Shown here piece after piece: positions 1 through 8,677 of a stretch of 64,000 bases of DNA (its first letter is position 1; each line of letters begins with the position of its first letter). The DNA is from Oscillospiraceae bacterium. GTDB taxonomy: Bacteria > Bacillota > Clostridia > Oscillospirales > UBA929. Both the position numbers and the translations under genes were made by a program. The notes below the pieces were generated by a model that made no database searches, was not told where the DNA came from, and saw only the letters and a program-made list of their open reading frames with translations. The stretch is from positions 62,001 to 126,000 of the forward strand of contig WRKO01000001.1 in assembly GCA_009782215.1 (NCBI GenBank). The letters run 5' to 3'.

Positions 1-298
1 TGCCGCCGCCGATTCCAATAATCATATCCGCGTTGAATTCCCGCGCGCGGATTGCGCCTTCCCGCGCGAGGGAGAGCAGCGGGTTAGGCTGCACGCCGCC
101 GAGGGATGTGCGGGCGACGCCCTCCGCGTCCAGCAGGGCTTCCAATTTGGGCAGCAGCCCGGATCGGGCGACGCTGCCCTCGCCGTATACCAGCATCACG
201 CGGGAGCCGCCGTGCTTCTTGACCATCGCCGCCAGATGCTCCTCCGCCCCCCTGCCGAAGACAATCTCCGTGGGTGTGTAATAGGTGAATGATTGCAT
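1..298 (-). CDS. Iron-containing alcohol dehydrogenase, N-terminal part (runs off window)
   Basis: The reverse strand reads MQSFTYYTPTEIVFGRG at the start and ends at the window edge in ADMIIGIGGG. The FGRGA start, the NAD-site strand VMLVYGEGSV and the GIGGG loop are typical of group III iron-dependent alcohol dehydrogenases, closest in feel to the butanol dehydrogenase/YqhD branch. These enzymes interconvert aldehydes and alcohols with NAD(P)H in the cytoplasm. About 99 of the roughly 385 residues are present; the metal-binding histidines lie outside. An AGAGAGG site precedes the ATG at 298. It follows the glycoside-hydrolase-like gene by 38 bp on the same strand, so the two probably share a transcript. 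Substrate cannot be told from this fragment. Confidence 0.85.
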   Translation of the reverse strand, partial: MQSFTYYTPTEIVFGRGAEEHLAAMVKKHGGSRVMLVYGEGSVARSGLLPKLEALLDAEGVARTSLGGVQPNPLLSLAREGAIRAREFNADMIIGIGGG

Positions 299-336
299 AG
301 GGGATCCCTCTCTTTCAAAAATGTGTTTTCTTTTTC

Positions 337-2475
337 CTATGTGGTAACGATATGCGCCGAGATAAACTCGTCAAATCCGGGGACGGAAAGCTCAAGTGTC
401 AATACGCCGTCCCCGGCGCTTTGGCGCGTTACGGAAACCTCGTTTCCGGCTTGAGCATAGAGCGTTTTCACCCGCGCGGAGGACGCGCCGGGCAGACGGA
501 GGGTGACCGCACAAGGACGGGCGGGGTGCAGGGAACGCGCCGCGCGGCTCGCGCCGGTGAGATGGTTGACGCAGGACAGGAGAAAACTCCCCGGCCGGCC
601 GCGGTCTTGCAGCAGATGGATGTGCGTGGTATCCGGCGCGTCGGTTTCCAGCATCCACGGGCCGCCTCGCAGATAGCGCAGCGCGTTGCCGACCAGATTC
701 CAAAAGTCCTCATGCCCGTTGAGATATACCAGCGCCTCCGTATTGGCGGCGAAATAGACGGCCTGCCCTTTGCCGTACGGGTGACAGTAAACGGTGGGGA
801 AGCGGGTATATTCATCGCGAATCCACGCCTGCTCCGGGTATTGGTTGGGAATGAGGGGGATGTAGGTCGCGACAGAGACCCCCTTGCCGTTCGGCGCGGC
901 AAGCACCGTCTCGCCGCCGCTGATGAGGAAGCGCGTGCGCTCCGCACCCATATCCCTCAGCAGGGGGTGATCCTTTGCGCGAATCATTTGGTAGCAGTCT
1001 TGCGAGGTGTCTTTAACCATCCCGGTCACGCTCACGCCCAAAACATCCGAAAGGGCGAAATCGGGCCGCTTTAGGCCGTCTTCGTCATAGAGCGAGGTTT
1101 CCAAGCTCGCCATCAAGCCGCCGCCGTTCCGCACAAAGGCGCGAATCACCTCGGCCTGCCCGTCCGACAGGCAGGCGCAGTTGGGCAGACACAATACCTT
1201 GACGTCCTTGAGCGCCTCCGGGCTGAGGTCGCGCTCGGTGATGAACCCGTAGGGGATATGGGCGCCGTTCAGCACCCTCTCAAGCCCCCGGATACCCACG
1301 CCGTAACGGTCTTGCGCTTCGTGGTCGCGCCCGAACAGGTCACGCGTGGGCTTGGAGAAGAGGATGGCCGCCTCGCGCACCGGCGTCTGGGCCTGTATCA
1401 CGTCCTGATGCGCCTCCAAATATCGGTAAGCGTCGCTCTCTATGTAAGCGTTGCGCCGATCCTCGGCCGCGCCGGGGTGCATCCCGTTAAACAGGCAGTT
1501 CCACAGATTCGCGCCGACGGATACGGCTTCCCACATCCATATCCGCGTTTCAAGCGACGGGTCTTTGACCAGCCGCCATTTGGTTCCGTTGTTTCCGGTG
1601 AGCAGCACCGTGGTTTTCACAGGGTCGATGGCTTTCAGGAAACGCGCGGCGCTCGAAGCGTAAGATAAATCGTCGTACGGACGCCCGTGCGGCGCGCCGG
1701 TCAGGAAGCCCACGCCCACAATAAAGTCGAAATGCTCCGCCGTATAGGTGTCGATGCCGGAATGCAGCGACGCGGAGGCGTGATACATCCCGAAAACCTC
1801 CGCCACATACGCTTTATCCTCGCCGAATTCCTTGACCGCGGCGCGCAGACGGCGGATATGCCCGTCGGCGCGGGTCTTGCGCCACGCGCGGTATTGGGAG
1901 AGGGCGGCGGGCGACGCCTCGCCTTCCGCCGGGATATCCACACCCGCTTCCTTCCGGTAGCTTTCCAGACAGCGCGGGCAATAGCACATCCCCGCGCCGA
2001 AAGCGACCGAATTTTCCCATATGCCGTCCAATGGAAACCTGACCATCAGGCGGCGGATAAACTCAACCGCGTGTTCATTGGCGTACCGGCTCATGTAACA
2101 GGGCGCGCATAAGCCCTGCGGATTGAGCTTGGGCGAACCGTCCGCCTGCTGGGCAAACCAGTCCGGCCGCGCCTCATAGCGGTATTTCTGCACCCCGCGA
2201 AAATCCACGCGCGCGATCATCCGCAGCCCCTCGGAGCGGATTTGTTCGCATAAATCGGAGAGGATTTCCTGTCCCTCCCGCATAAAGGGGTTCCAATGCG
2301 CCGGCTCAAGCTCGTTACGGAAAAAGTCCACGATGCCGCCCGCGTTGACGACAAGGACGTTGCTGCGGGTCTCTTTCATGTAGCCGACGACAGCCCGCGC
2401 GTCGTAGCCGATGATATCCGTCTCGCGCAGGACGGTTTGCAGGATTCTAAGCTGGCCTTCGTACCATTGTGCCAT
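337..2475 (-). CDS. Glycoside-hydrolase-like protein with beta-galactosidase trimerisation-like domain
   Basis: 712 residues, no signal peptide, so probably cytoplasmic. The N-terminal ~330 residues resemble the 'hypothetical glycosyl hydrolase 6' type TIM barrel, with RMIARVDFRG, a cysteine-rich loop (GLCAPCYMSRY) and DGIWENS carrying a possible catalytic acid. The middle (about 365-575) resembles the class-I amidotransferase-like trimerisation domain of GH42 beta-galactosidases (VKVLCLPNCACLSDGQAEVIRAF and onward). The C-terminus is a beta-rich domain. Known members of this group are uncharacterised or act on plant or host glycans; substrate is not predictable. A clear promoter lies upstream and an alcohol dehydrogenase gene follows. 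Family assignment is from memory of domain appearance. Confidence 0.72.
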   Translation of the reverse strand: MAQWYEGQLRILQTVLRETDIIGYDARAVVGYMKETRSNVLVVNAGGIVDFFRNELEPAHWNPFMREGQEILSDLCEQIRSEGLRMIARVDFRGVQKYRYEARPDWFAQQADGSPKLNPQGLCAPCYMSRYANEHAVEFIRRLMVRFPLDGIWENSVAFGAGMCYCPRCLESYRKEAGVDIPAEGEASPAALSQYRAWRKTRADGHIRRLRAAVKEFGEDKAYVAEVFGMYHASASLHSGIDTYTAEHFDFIVGVGFLTGAPHGRPYDDLSYASSAARFLKAIDPVKTTVLLTGNNGTKWRLVKDPSLETRIWMWEAVSVGANLWNCLFNGMHPGAAEDRRNAYIESDAYRYLEAHQDVIQAQTPVREAAILFSKPTRDLFGRDHEAQDRYGVGIRGLERVLNGAHIPYGFITERDLSPEALKDVKVLCLPNCACLSDGQAEVIRAFVRNGGGLMASLETSLYDEDGLKRPDFALSDVLGVSVTGMVKDTSQDCYQMIRAKDHPLLRDMGAERTRFLISGGETVLAAPNGKGVSVATYIPLIPNQYPEQAWIRDEYTRFPTVYCHPYGKGQAVYFAANTEALVYLNGHEDFWNLVGNALRYLRGGPWMLETDAPDTTHIHLLQDRGRPGSFLLSCVNHLTGASRAARSLHPARPCAVTLRLPGASSARVKTLYAQAGNEVSVTRQSAGDGVLTLELSVPGFDEFISAHIVTT

Positions 2476-2517
2476 AGGGCATTTCTCCCTGCTTTTTCGT
2501 TTGATATCACGGGGGGA

Positions 2518-2546
2518 ATTGTATCACGGATGCTATGGATTGTCAA
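2518..2546 (-). promoter_or_regulatory. Promoter of the glycoside-hydrolase-like gene
   Basis: On the minus strand TTGACA (2546-2541), a 17-bp spacer and TACAAT (2523-2518) with an extended TGa just before the -10. It points into the gene starting at 2475. Confidence 0.8.
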
Positions 2547-2575
2547 GATTTCCGCCGCAAAGGCGCGCGGCGGGC

Positions 2576-2605
2576 TTGCCCTCGGCGGATACTTTGTGAT
2601 ATACT
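2576..2605 (+). promoter_or_regulatory. Promoter of the MATE gene
   Basis: TTGCCC (2576-2581), 18-bp spacer, TATACT (2600-2605) preceded by TGA (extended -10), about 30 bp before the ATG at 2636. Confidence 0.65.
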
Positions 2606-2635
2606 GCCTGTATCATAGACGATAGGCGGCGGATT

Positions 2636-4012
2636 ATGGCGGACGGGACAGATTCAAAATTTCAGAATGACTTGACGCAGGGCAGGGTGACGAGCCAACT
2701 GATTCGGTTTTCGGCTCCCTTTTTGCTGTCCATGTTAATCCAGCAGTGCTACAGCATGGCGGATCTCCTCATTGTCAGCTTCTTTTCGGGGGATGTAACG
2801 GTCGCGGGGGTCAACAACGGCGGGCAGCTCACCTTCCTTGCCACGGCGCTGGGCATCGGGCTTTCGGTCGGCGGAACCATCTTAATAGGCCAGTATTTCG
2901 GCGCGAAACAGACGGAGGAGGTCCGAAAGACCGCCGCGACGATGCTGACGGCGCTTCTGCTCGTGTCGGTTGTGATGACCGCCCTGTTCATCCCGCTGAG
3001 CGGCGTGCTTCTGCGCGCACTCCGCGTCCCGGAGGCGAGCTTCTCCGAAGCGCGGACATACCTGATTATTTGCACGTCCGGGCTGCCGTTTATCTTCCTG
3101 TACAACGCCATTTCCGGCATCCTGCGGGGGCTGGGCGACGCAAAACGCCCGCTTATCTTTGTGGCGGGCGCGTGTATCCTGAATGTGATTCTGGATGTGA
3201 TACTGGTCGCCGGGTTTGGAATGGGCGCGGCGGGCGTCGCCGTGGCGACCATCATCTCTCAGGCGGGCAGCGTAGTGGTGTCGGCCATATACCTCGCGCG
3301 CGGCGGATTTCTGTTTGATTTCAAGCCGGGGAGCTTTGTCATCCACCGGGATAAGCTCAAGCTGATTCTGAAGCTGGGTATTCCGGCCAGCTTTTCGCAG
3401 GTGGCGGTCTCGCTGTCGTTTCTGCTGATGGCCGCGCTTGTCAACGGATACGGTGTTTCCGCGGCCGCCGCCGCGGGGCTTGCGGGGCGCTTCAACGGCT
3501 TTGCCATCATGCCCGCGATGGCGGTTTCCCAATCGGTGGCGATGATGAGCGCGCAGAACTTGGGCGCGAACCGCCATGACCGCGCGCTGCATACCATGAA
3601 AGCCGGGATGGTGATATCGCTGATGGTGGGCGGCCCTGTTTTCGCCGCCGCGCAGTTTATCCCCCGGCAGATTATGGGCATATTGTCCGCTTCGCCCGCC
3701 GTAATCGACGCGGGCGCCGTCTACATGAAAGCGTTTTCGTGGGATTATCTGCTCGTACCCTTTTGTTTTTGCTTCTTCGGCTTGATTAACGGCGCGGGAC
3801 ACGCCCATATCACGATGATCAACACCCTGATTACCTCCGTCGCGCTGCGTATCCCGGCGGCCCTTCTGCTGTCGCATACGTTCGGGCTGGGCTTGACCGG
3901 CGTGGGGCTGGCCGCGCCGGTGGCCTCGGCGGGCGGGTTTATATTTCTGCTGGCTTACATCCTCAGCGGACGCTGGCGCTCGGTTGCCATCCACCGCGCT
4001 TCCCGAAGCTGA
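2636..4012 (+). CDS. MATE family efflux transporter
   Basis: 458 residues with twelve predicted membrane segments in two related halves, the usual size for the multidrug and toxic compound extrusion family. The N-terminus (DLTQGRVTSQLIRFSAPFL) and PFLLSMLIQQCYSMADLLIV are the hallmark of DinF/NorM-like clostridial MATE proteins; these export cationic drugs or metabolites in exchange for Na+ or H+. The gene stands alone, convergent with the nucleotidyltransferase gene 30 bp downstream. The ATG at 2636 is the only start with the conserved N-terminus, although no strong Shine-Dalgarno is visible before it. Substrate unknown. Confidence 0.92.
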   Translation: MADGTDSKFQNDLTQGRVTSQLIRFSAPFLLSMLIQQCYSMADLLIVSFFSGDVTVAGVNNGGQLTFLATALGIGLSVGGTILIGQYFGAKQTEEVRKTAATMLTALLLVSVVMTALFIPLSGVLLRALRVPEASFSEARTYLIICTSGLPFIFLYNAISGILRGLGDAKRPLIFVAGACILNVILDVILVAGFGMGAAGVAVATIISQAGSVVVSAIYLARGGFLFDFKPGSFVIHRDKLKLILKLGIPASFSQVAVSLSFLLMAALVNGYGVSAAAAAGLAGRFNGFAIMPAMAVSQSVAMMSAQNLGANRHDRALHTMKAGMVISLMVGGPVFAAAQFIPRQIMGILSASPAVIDAGAVYMKAFSWDYLLVPFCFCFFGLINGAGHAHITMINTLITSVALRIPAALLLSHTFGLGLTGVGLAAPVASAGGFIFLLAYILSGRWRSVAIHRASRS

Positions 4013-4042
4013 CGGATACGCGGCGCGCCCGCTGTCCCGCGG

Positions 4043-4795
4043 CTATTCCCGTTCGTATGGGTCGGAAAAGTTGTTCATAACAATGTCATGCTCTTTCGGA
4101 TAATCGTAAGCCGTCCACGCCTCATAGCTGCCGACCAGCTCCGCGCAGTCCCCGTCTGACAGGGACTGCATAAACCGGCGGCACCTCTCAACGATGCCCT
4201 CCGGTTTGTTTGGCGCGCGGGCAACCGTCTCCTCCAGCTTTCGCATGGAGGGGAAGAGAATTTCGTTTTCCAGCAGTATCAAGCGGTAGAGGGTATAAAT
4301 CATCCCGTCCGCAATGTGATGCCGCATATACCCCTCCGGCTTGCAGGCCTGCCAGAAATACGAGTGGTACATTTTGAACGTGCAGTAGAAGCGGAGCTGC
4401 TTTGCCGCGGCTTCGCTTTTCGGGTATACGGCGATTTTCGCCGCCAGCTCCGGCAGTCCGGGGTCGTCGCAGAAGAGAACGCGCGCGCAATCAAACATAT
4501 TGCGCATCGGCTCCGAACCGCTCCGGGCAATCTCTTCCATCTTCTCGCGGGACAGATAATGGATGTTGAAATAGCCCCCCTCGTACGTGCATTTGCCGTA
4601 GACGACCTCCTCCAGCCCGCCGCGCTCCGCCTTGTGTGCGTATACCTCTTGCGGCACGACCGCCACGGCGTCCACGTCCGAATCCGGGCGTTCGGTTCCG
4701 GTGGCGACGGAGCCGATTAGAAACAACGCCTTGACGTCCGGGTCTTGGCGGTAATGCCGTATCATGCTTTGAACGGAGTCCTCATGGTGCTTCAT
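4043..4795 (-). CDS. Nucleotidyltransferase-domain protein (aminoglycoside-type fold)
   Basis: 250 residues. Residues 25-50 carry the Pol-beta-type motif GSVATGTERPDSDVDAV, i.e. GS followed about ten residues later by DxD, the metal-binding signature of nucleotidyltransferases. The C-terminal part is helical, like kanamycin or streptomycin nucleotidyltransferases. It may adenylylate a small molecule or act as a MNT-like enzyme; nothing in the sequence decides. It is the second gene of a two-gene unit behind the MerR regulator gene (36 bp gap, AAGGATGG site before the ATG), so it is probably induced or repressed with that regulator. Confidence 0.8.
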   Translation of the reverse strand: MKHHEDSVQSMIRHYRQDPDVKALFLIGSVATGTERPDSDVDAVAVVPQEVYAHKAERGGLEEVVYGKCTYEGGYFNIHYLSREKMEEIARSGSEPMRNMFDCARVLFCDDPGLPELAAKIAVYPKSEAAAKQLRFYCTFKMYHSYFWQACKPEGYMRHHIADGMIYTLYRLILLENEILFPSMRKLEETVARAPNKPEGIVERCRRFMQSLSDGDCAELVGSYEAWTAYDYPKEHDIVMNNFSDPYERE

Positions 4796-4831
4796 CGTTT
4801 TTTGTCCATCCTTTCGCCGCCGGCTCGGGGG

Positions 4832-5704
4832 TTATCGCCGAACCGCCACGATGACTTGCGCGAGGTATTGGCCGGGATCCTTGACGCAGGTTTCGTCAAG
4901 CAGATACAGGGTGTATACGGGGCCGGAGACGGTCAGGGCGTTGTCCTCGGCGTAGGCCTCCATACGGTCGGGGAGGTCGCCCAAGTCTCCGTAATCGCCG
5001 CGGTGGAAGCCTACGAGATAGTCCCCTGCGGGGCGGCGGCGGTTGCCGGTCGGGTCGAAGGAGAAAAACATATTGGGTTTGCCGGGGGCGGAGAGAAAAT
5101 CCTCCATGCCGTTATGGTAGCCGCCGATTGGGTAGTGCAGATTGATGCGCAGCTCCTCCGACTGGCGGCAGAAGCGCATGAACGGCTGGTAAAACAGCTC
5201 CCCTTCGTAAAACACGTTGGGCGGGCCGAGGATAAAGGCTTTTTCGTCCCTCTTGAGGACGCTGATTTTGCTCTCGTCCACATGAATGGCGCCCTCCGCC
5301 GTGGTATGGCTGTCCAGCCGTACGCCGTCGAGGGCCATATAGCCGTCTTTCAGCTTGAGGGCATACCGAATCATCTCCACTCTCGTATGGATGATGGAAT
5401 AGCTCTCGCGCAAACGGCTCATTTCCATATCGAGCAGCTTTTCCTGCTGCTCAATCAGCCGCAGGATGTTTTCGGGCGTACGCTCGCCCGACATTGCGCT
5501 GATGGTTTTGAGCGGGACGTTCAGCCCGCTCAGCACGGTGATAAAGTTGACGGCGATAATCTGTTCGGGGGAATAGTAGCGGTAATGGTTCTCTGGGTCG
5601 CGCCGCACGGGCGAAAACAACCCGATTTCATCCCAATAGCGCAGGGTGGTCTGCTCAATGCCGGAGAGACGGGAAAACTCCTTGACGGTTAAATATTTCT
5701 TCAT
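4832..5704 (-). CDS. MerR family transcriptional regulator with effector-binding domain
   Basis: 290 residues. The first ~70 are a MerR winged helix (LTVKEFSRLSGIEQTTLRYWDEIGLF then NHYRYYSPEQI), followed by a dimer coiled coil (about 75-120). The rest looks like a GyrI/BmrR-type drug-binding domain (YEGELFYQPFM, Tyr/Phe-rich). BmrR-like proteins bind hydrophobic cations and switch on efflux or modification genes. It is co-directional with the nucleotidyltransferase gene, which may be its target; the MATE gene nearby is convergent and has its own promoter. AAGGA lies close to the ATG. Confidence 0.9.
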   Translation of the reverse strand: MKKYLTVKEFSRLSGIEQTTLRYWDEIGLFSPVRRDPENHYRYYSPEQIIAVNFITVLSGLNVPLKTISAMSGERTPENILRLIEQQEKLLDMEMSRLRESYSIIHTRVEMIRYALKLKDGYMALDGVRLDSHTTAEGAIHVDESKISVLKRDEKAFILGPPNVFYEGELFYQPFMRFCRQSEELRINLHYPIGGYHNGMEDFLSAPGKPNMFFSFDPTGNRRRPAGDYLVGFHRGDYGDLGDLPDRMEAYAEDNALTVSGPVYTLYLLDETCVKDPGQYLAQVIVAVRR

Positions 5705-5776
5705 CCTTGGGCACGCTCCTTGTGGATATGGGGACGGTCTTGCGGGGGTGCGCGGACAGGGTCGTCCGTCCCTTTA

Positions 5777-5805
5777 AGAATACCATAACACGGAAATGTT
5801 TGCAA
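5777..5805 (-). promoter_or_regulatory. Promoter of the MerR gene
   Basis: Minus strand TTGCAA (5805-5800), 17-bp spacer, TATTCT (5782-5777). The spacer is not the 19-20 bp expected for a promoter that MerR itself twists, so MerR-type autoactivation here is not indicated. Confidence 0.55.
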
Positions 5806-5819
5806 CGGCGAGTTTCGTC

Positions 5820-5852
5820 AAAAAGCCCCCCCGCCCGGGCCAGGCGGGGGGG
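5820..5852 (-). terminator. Rho-independent terminator after the HD-GYP gene
   Basis: The 10-bp arms CCCCCCCGCC (5826-5835) and GGCGGGGGGG (5843-5852) flank a 7-base loop; read on the minus strand the hairpin is followed by CTTTTTG. It closes the chemoreceptor/HD-GYP transcript. Confidence 0.85.
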
Positions 5853-5873
5853 TGTAAAGGGGAACGGATCCGG

Positions 5874-6512
5874 TCATGGATCCTGTAAGGGGAGCCATTT
5901 AATGTATTGCGCTCTCAGCCTGTCCCACGCGCGTTCGAGGCAGAGGACGGCGCTTGAGGTATACAGGTTGCCTTCCCGCTTCATAAACTCGTGCAGGACG
6001 TCCTCGGTGCCGTTTCTGAATAAATCCCGCGAGCAGAAATAGTGATCCAGTCCGTTCGCGACGGCTACGATGGCGGCCGACAGCGGAATGTCTCTGGCTT
6101 TCAGTCCGTCGGGGAAGCCGCCGCCGTTGGCGTGCTCGTGGTGATGACGGACAATCTCGATGACGGTCTGCGCCTGCTTTTCGTTGTCAAACAGAAACGG
6201 CTTGCGTTCATCCAGCCATTGCGCCCCGACGGAGGGATGGAGCAGATAGTCCTCCTCGTCGGTGAGAAGCGCGGGGAAGAGCAGCTTTCCGATGTCGTGA
6301 CAGGCGGCGCCGAGATGGGTGTTGATGACAAAGTTGGTCTCATCCACGATATCGCGCGGGTGTAAGTACGCCGCGTATTCGGCGATGATGGCGGAGCTGA
6401 CGGCGACGCGGCGGCTGTGGTTGCGGAGCCGGGATGAGAAGTGATTGAGCAAATCGTCCAAGTCCGGGGAGCTGAATGGCTCATAATGCCGGACGCTTTC
6501 CATGCTTAGCAT
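5874..6512 (-). CDS. HD-GYP-type phosphohydrolase domain protein
   Basis: 212 residues consisting almost only of an HD domain. Visible metal ligands are the first His in HSRRVAV, the HD of AACHDIGK, the HH pair in RHHHEHANGGGFPDG and a later D in VANGLDHY. GGGFPDG is the GYP-like signature that distinguishes cyclic-di-GMP phosphodiesterases of the HD-GYP class. It would hydrolyse c-di-GMP in the cytoplasm; activity on another nucleotide is possible. The gene sits 14 bp after the chemoreceptor gene, with AAGGAGGTC before the ATG, and ends at a strong terminator, so the receptor and this enzyme form one operon. Confidence 0.85.
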   Translation of the reverse strand: MLSMESVRHYEPFSSPDLDDLLNHFSSRLRNHSRRVAVSSAIIAEYAAYLHPRDIVDETNFVINTHLGAACHDIGKLLFPALLTDEEDYLLHPSVGAQWLDERKPFLFDNEKQAQTVIEIVRHHHEHANGGGFPDGLKARDIPLSAAIVAVANGLDHYFCSRDLFRNGTEDVLHEFMKREGNLYTSSAVLCLERAWDRLRAQYIKWLPLQDP

Positions 6513-6526
6513 AATCTGTGACCTCC

Positions 6527-8341
6527 TTATATTGAGTACTTATCCGGCAGCTCTATCCGGCGCCTGACGTTTCCGTGCAAGGCTCTGACAGGCTCGTGCC
6601 GTATGTAACCGTTGTCCTTGAGCTTGAACTGCGCGATGAGCTCCTCCAGCAGATTGGACTGACCGCTCATTTCCTCGCTGGCGGCGGCGCTCTCCTCCGC
6701 CGTGGCGCTGTTTTGCTGAACCACCTGCGCCACTTGGTCGATGCCCTTGTTAATCTGCTCTATGGCGGAGGACTGCTCGTCGGAGGTCTGCGCGATTTCG
6801 GTAATCAGACGGCTGCTTTCGTTGATGCCGCCTACGATTTCGGTCAGGCTGGCGGCCGTCTCGTCGGCGATGCGGCTGCCCAGCTCGGCCTTCTCCATTG
6901 AGTTGGCGATGAGGTTGCCGGTCTCCTTGGCCGCCTCACTGCTCTTGGCTGCAAGGTTGCGCACCTCCTCGGCGACGACGGCGAAGCCCTTGCCGTGCTG
7001 GCCCGCTCTGGCCGCTTCCACGGCGGCGTTGAGCGCGAGGATGTTGGTTTGGAACGCGATGTCGTCGATGACCTTGATGACCTTGCTGATGCTCTGGCTC
7101 GCTTGGTTGATGTCCTTGACCGCGGCCATCATATCGTCCATATGCCGGCTGCCCTTTTCGGCGTTGTCTTTAATCGTGTGGCCGAGGATGGCGGCGCGTC
7201 CGGCCATTTCCGCGTTTTCCCGCGTGTTGTGCGCCACTTCGCCGATGGAGGAGGACAGCTCCTCCACGGCCGCCGCTTGCTCGGTGGAACCCTGCGCCAG
7301 CGCCTGCGCGCCGTCGGCGACTTGCTTGCTCCCGGCGGAAACTTGGTGGGAGGCGGTGTTGATTTCGCTGAATTTTTCGTTGAGGTTATCCACCATCTGC
7401 CGCAGGGACGCGCCCATCATGTCGGTGTCGCTCAGCAGGGTGACCTCGGGCGTGAGGTCGCCGCCTGCCACGATTTTCAAATTCTCGGCAATCGACGAGA
7501 CATAGCCCACAAACGCGGCGCTGTTTGAAATGGCCTGCCCGATTTCGTCCTTGATGATAGCGCAGGCTTGAATGACCTCAACATCCTTCTTGCTGAGGGA
7601 GATATCCCCCGTTTCGGCCGCCTTTTTCATAAAAGCCGAGAGCAGCGCCAGCGGCTTGCTGATTAGGCTGGGGACATACATCGCGATGACCAGAACGAGC
7701 AGCGCCATGCCTGCGAGGATGCCGATGGTGATGTACATCGCCGTTTGCGCCTTGGCGTCGTTGGCGTCGTTGAGGTCGTCCAGCGCCTTTAAGGCCGCGG
7801 AGGATATGCCGTTGATTTTCTCCGACATATCGTCGGCATAGGCTTGGCCTACGGCGGCGGTGACGCTCTGCCCCTCGTGCAGCGCCTCGACATACGCTTG
7901 GTTGTCAAGGGAAATCTCCCCCACCGAGAGCAGGAGCCTGACGATGCCCTCCCCGTCCCTGCGGTATTGCTCAATCTGCGGCAAAACCTCCTTGATAATG
8001 CCCTTCACCGCGTCCGACGCCACCAGATTAAGCTGCTCCAGCTCGTCCTCAACGCCGGAAAGGGCGTTTTCAAGCTCCGCCGCCAGTGCCGTCAGGTCGT
8101 TCCTTGTGTTGTTCGGATAGTAAAATTCCCGCATAACCATCCGCGCCTTGGAAAGAGAATCCTTCGCCCCGAAGATGTGCTCCATGCGCGTCTGCGCAAG
8201 CTCCATCCCCTCCGAGTAAGCGTCGCCGATTCCGTTCATGCTGACGATGGCGAATACCCCGACCGCCACCGAGATTGCGAGGACAAGCATGAACGACAAC
8301 AGAAGCTTGCTGCCCACTTTCAAATCCTTGAACCATCTCAT
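6527..8341 (-). CDS. Methyl-accepting chemotaxis protein
   Basis: About 604 residues. An N-terminal membrane helix (about 11-33), an extracytoplasmic four-helix-bundle sensor region, a second membrane helix (about 200-222), a HAMP region ([18 protein letters not shown]) and a long cytoplasmic coiled coil. The hairpin tip [20 protein letters not shown] is the conserved CheA/CheW contact region. There is no CheR-tethering pentapeptide at the C-terminus. I prefer the ATG at 8341 (MRWFKDL) over that at 8347: the AAGGG site is then 7 bases away rather than one. Co-transcribed with an HD-GYP gene. Ligand unknown. Confidence 0.93.
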   Translation of the reverse strand: MRWFKDLKVGSKLLLSFMLVLAISVAVGVFAIVSMNGIGDAYSEGMELAQTRMEHIFGAKDSLSKARMVMREFYYPNNTRNDLTALAAELENALSGVEDELEQLNLVASDAVKGIIKEVLPQIEQYRRDGEGIVRLLLSVGEISLDNQAYVEALHEGQSVTAAVGQAYADDMSEKINGISSAALKALDDLNDANDAKAQTAMYITIGILAGMALLVLVIAMYVPSLISKPLALLSAFMKKAAETGDISLSKKDVEVIQACAIIKDEIGQAISNSAAFVGYVSSIAENLKIVAGGDLTPEVTLLSDTDMMGASLRQMVDNLNEKFSEINTASHQVSAGSKQVADGAQALAQGSTEQAAAVEELSSSIGEVAHNTRENAEMAGRAAILGHTIKDNAEKGSRHMDDMMAAVKDINQASQSISKVIKVIDDIAFQTNILALNAAVEAARAGQHGKGFAVVAEEVRNLAAKSSEAAKETGNLIANSMEKAELGSRIADETAASLTEIVGGINESSRLITEIAQTSDEQSSAIEQINKGIDQVAQVVQQNSATAEESAAASEEMSGQSNLLEELIAQFKLKDNGYIRHEPVRALHGNVRRRIELPDKYSI

Positions 8342-8617
8342 TGTCATGCCCTTCTTTCGTTTTTGTTTTGATGTCCTGTTCTCAGTGTGAGGGGTGCAGG
8401 GGCTGGAAGGTCAACCCCTTTTTCAAAAAAAAATGAAAAAATTTTTCAAAAACCCCGCCGCCCCGCCAAAAAACCCAGCAGCCGCAAGCCCCCCGCGCTT
8501 TCAAAATTTTACGCGTTTCCCCATAAAACGACAAACCCCCGGCCCCCCGCCCCCGGGATATTTTCAAAAAAAGGTTAAGCCGCCTAAGGTTTGTCCCGGA
8601 TTTTCCAATACTTGTCT
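8342..8617. other. Divergent intergenic spacer, C-rich with A/T-rich islands
   Basis: No gene is supported. The plus strand is strongly pyrimidine-C rich with runs such as CCCCGCC and several copies of TTTTCAAAA (for example within 8426-8455, 8500-8512 and 8560-8572). The two short ORFs here are low-complexity. I see no clear promoter for the chemoreceptor gene. Confidence 0.5.
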
Positions 8618-8645
8618 TTGCGATTTCGCCGCGCCGTGATATAAT
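8618..8645 (+). promoter_or_regulatory. Promoter of the SLH surface protein gene
   Basis: TTGCGA (8618-8623), 16-bp spacer, perfect TATAAT (8640-8645) with TGa before it. The start codon at 8678 follows by 32 bp with a GAGGTG ribosome site. Confidence 0.75.
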
Positions 8646-8677
8646 AGCCTCAACATACAGAACGCGAGGTGCTTTCC

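Noticed and set aside
33..281. Plus-strand ORF of 82 codons
   Set aside because: Antisense of the Fe-alcohol dehydrogenase gene with a Ser/Pro/Arg-rich translation.
2882..3994. 370-codon minus-strand ORF
   Set aside because: Antisense shadow of the MATE gene with a low-complexity, highly charged translation.
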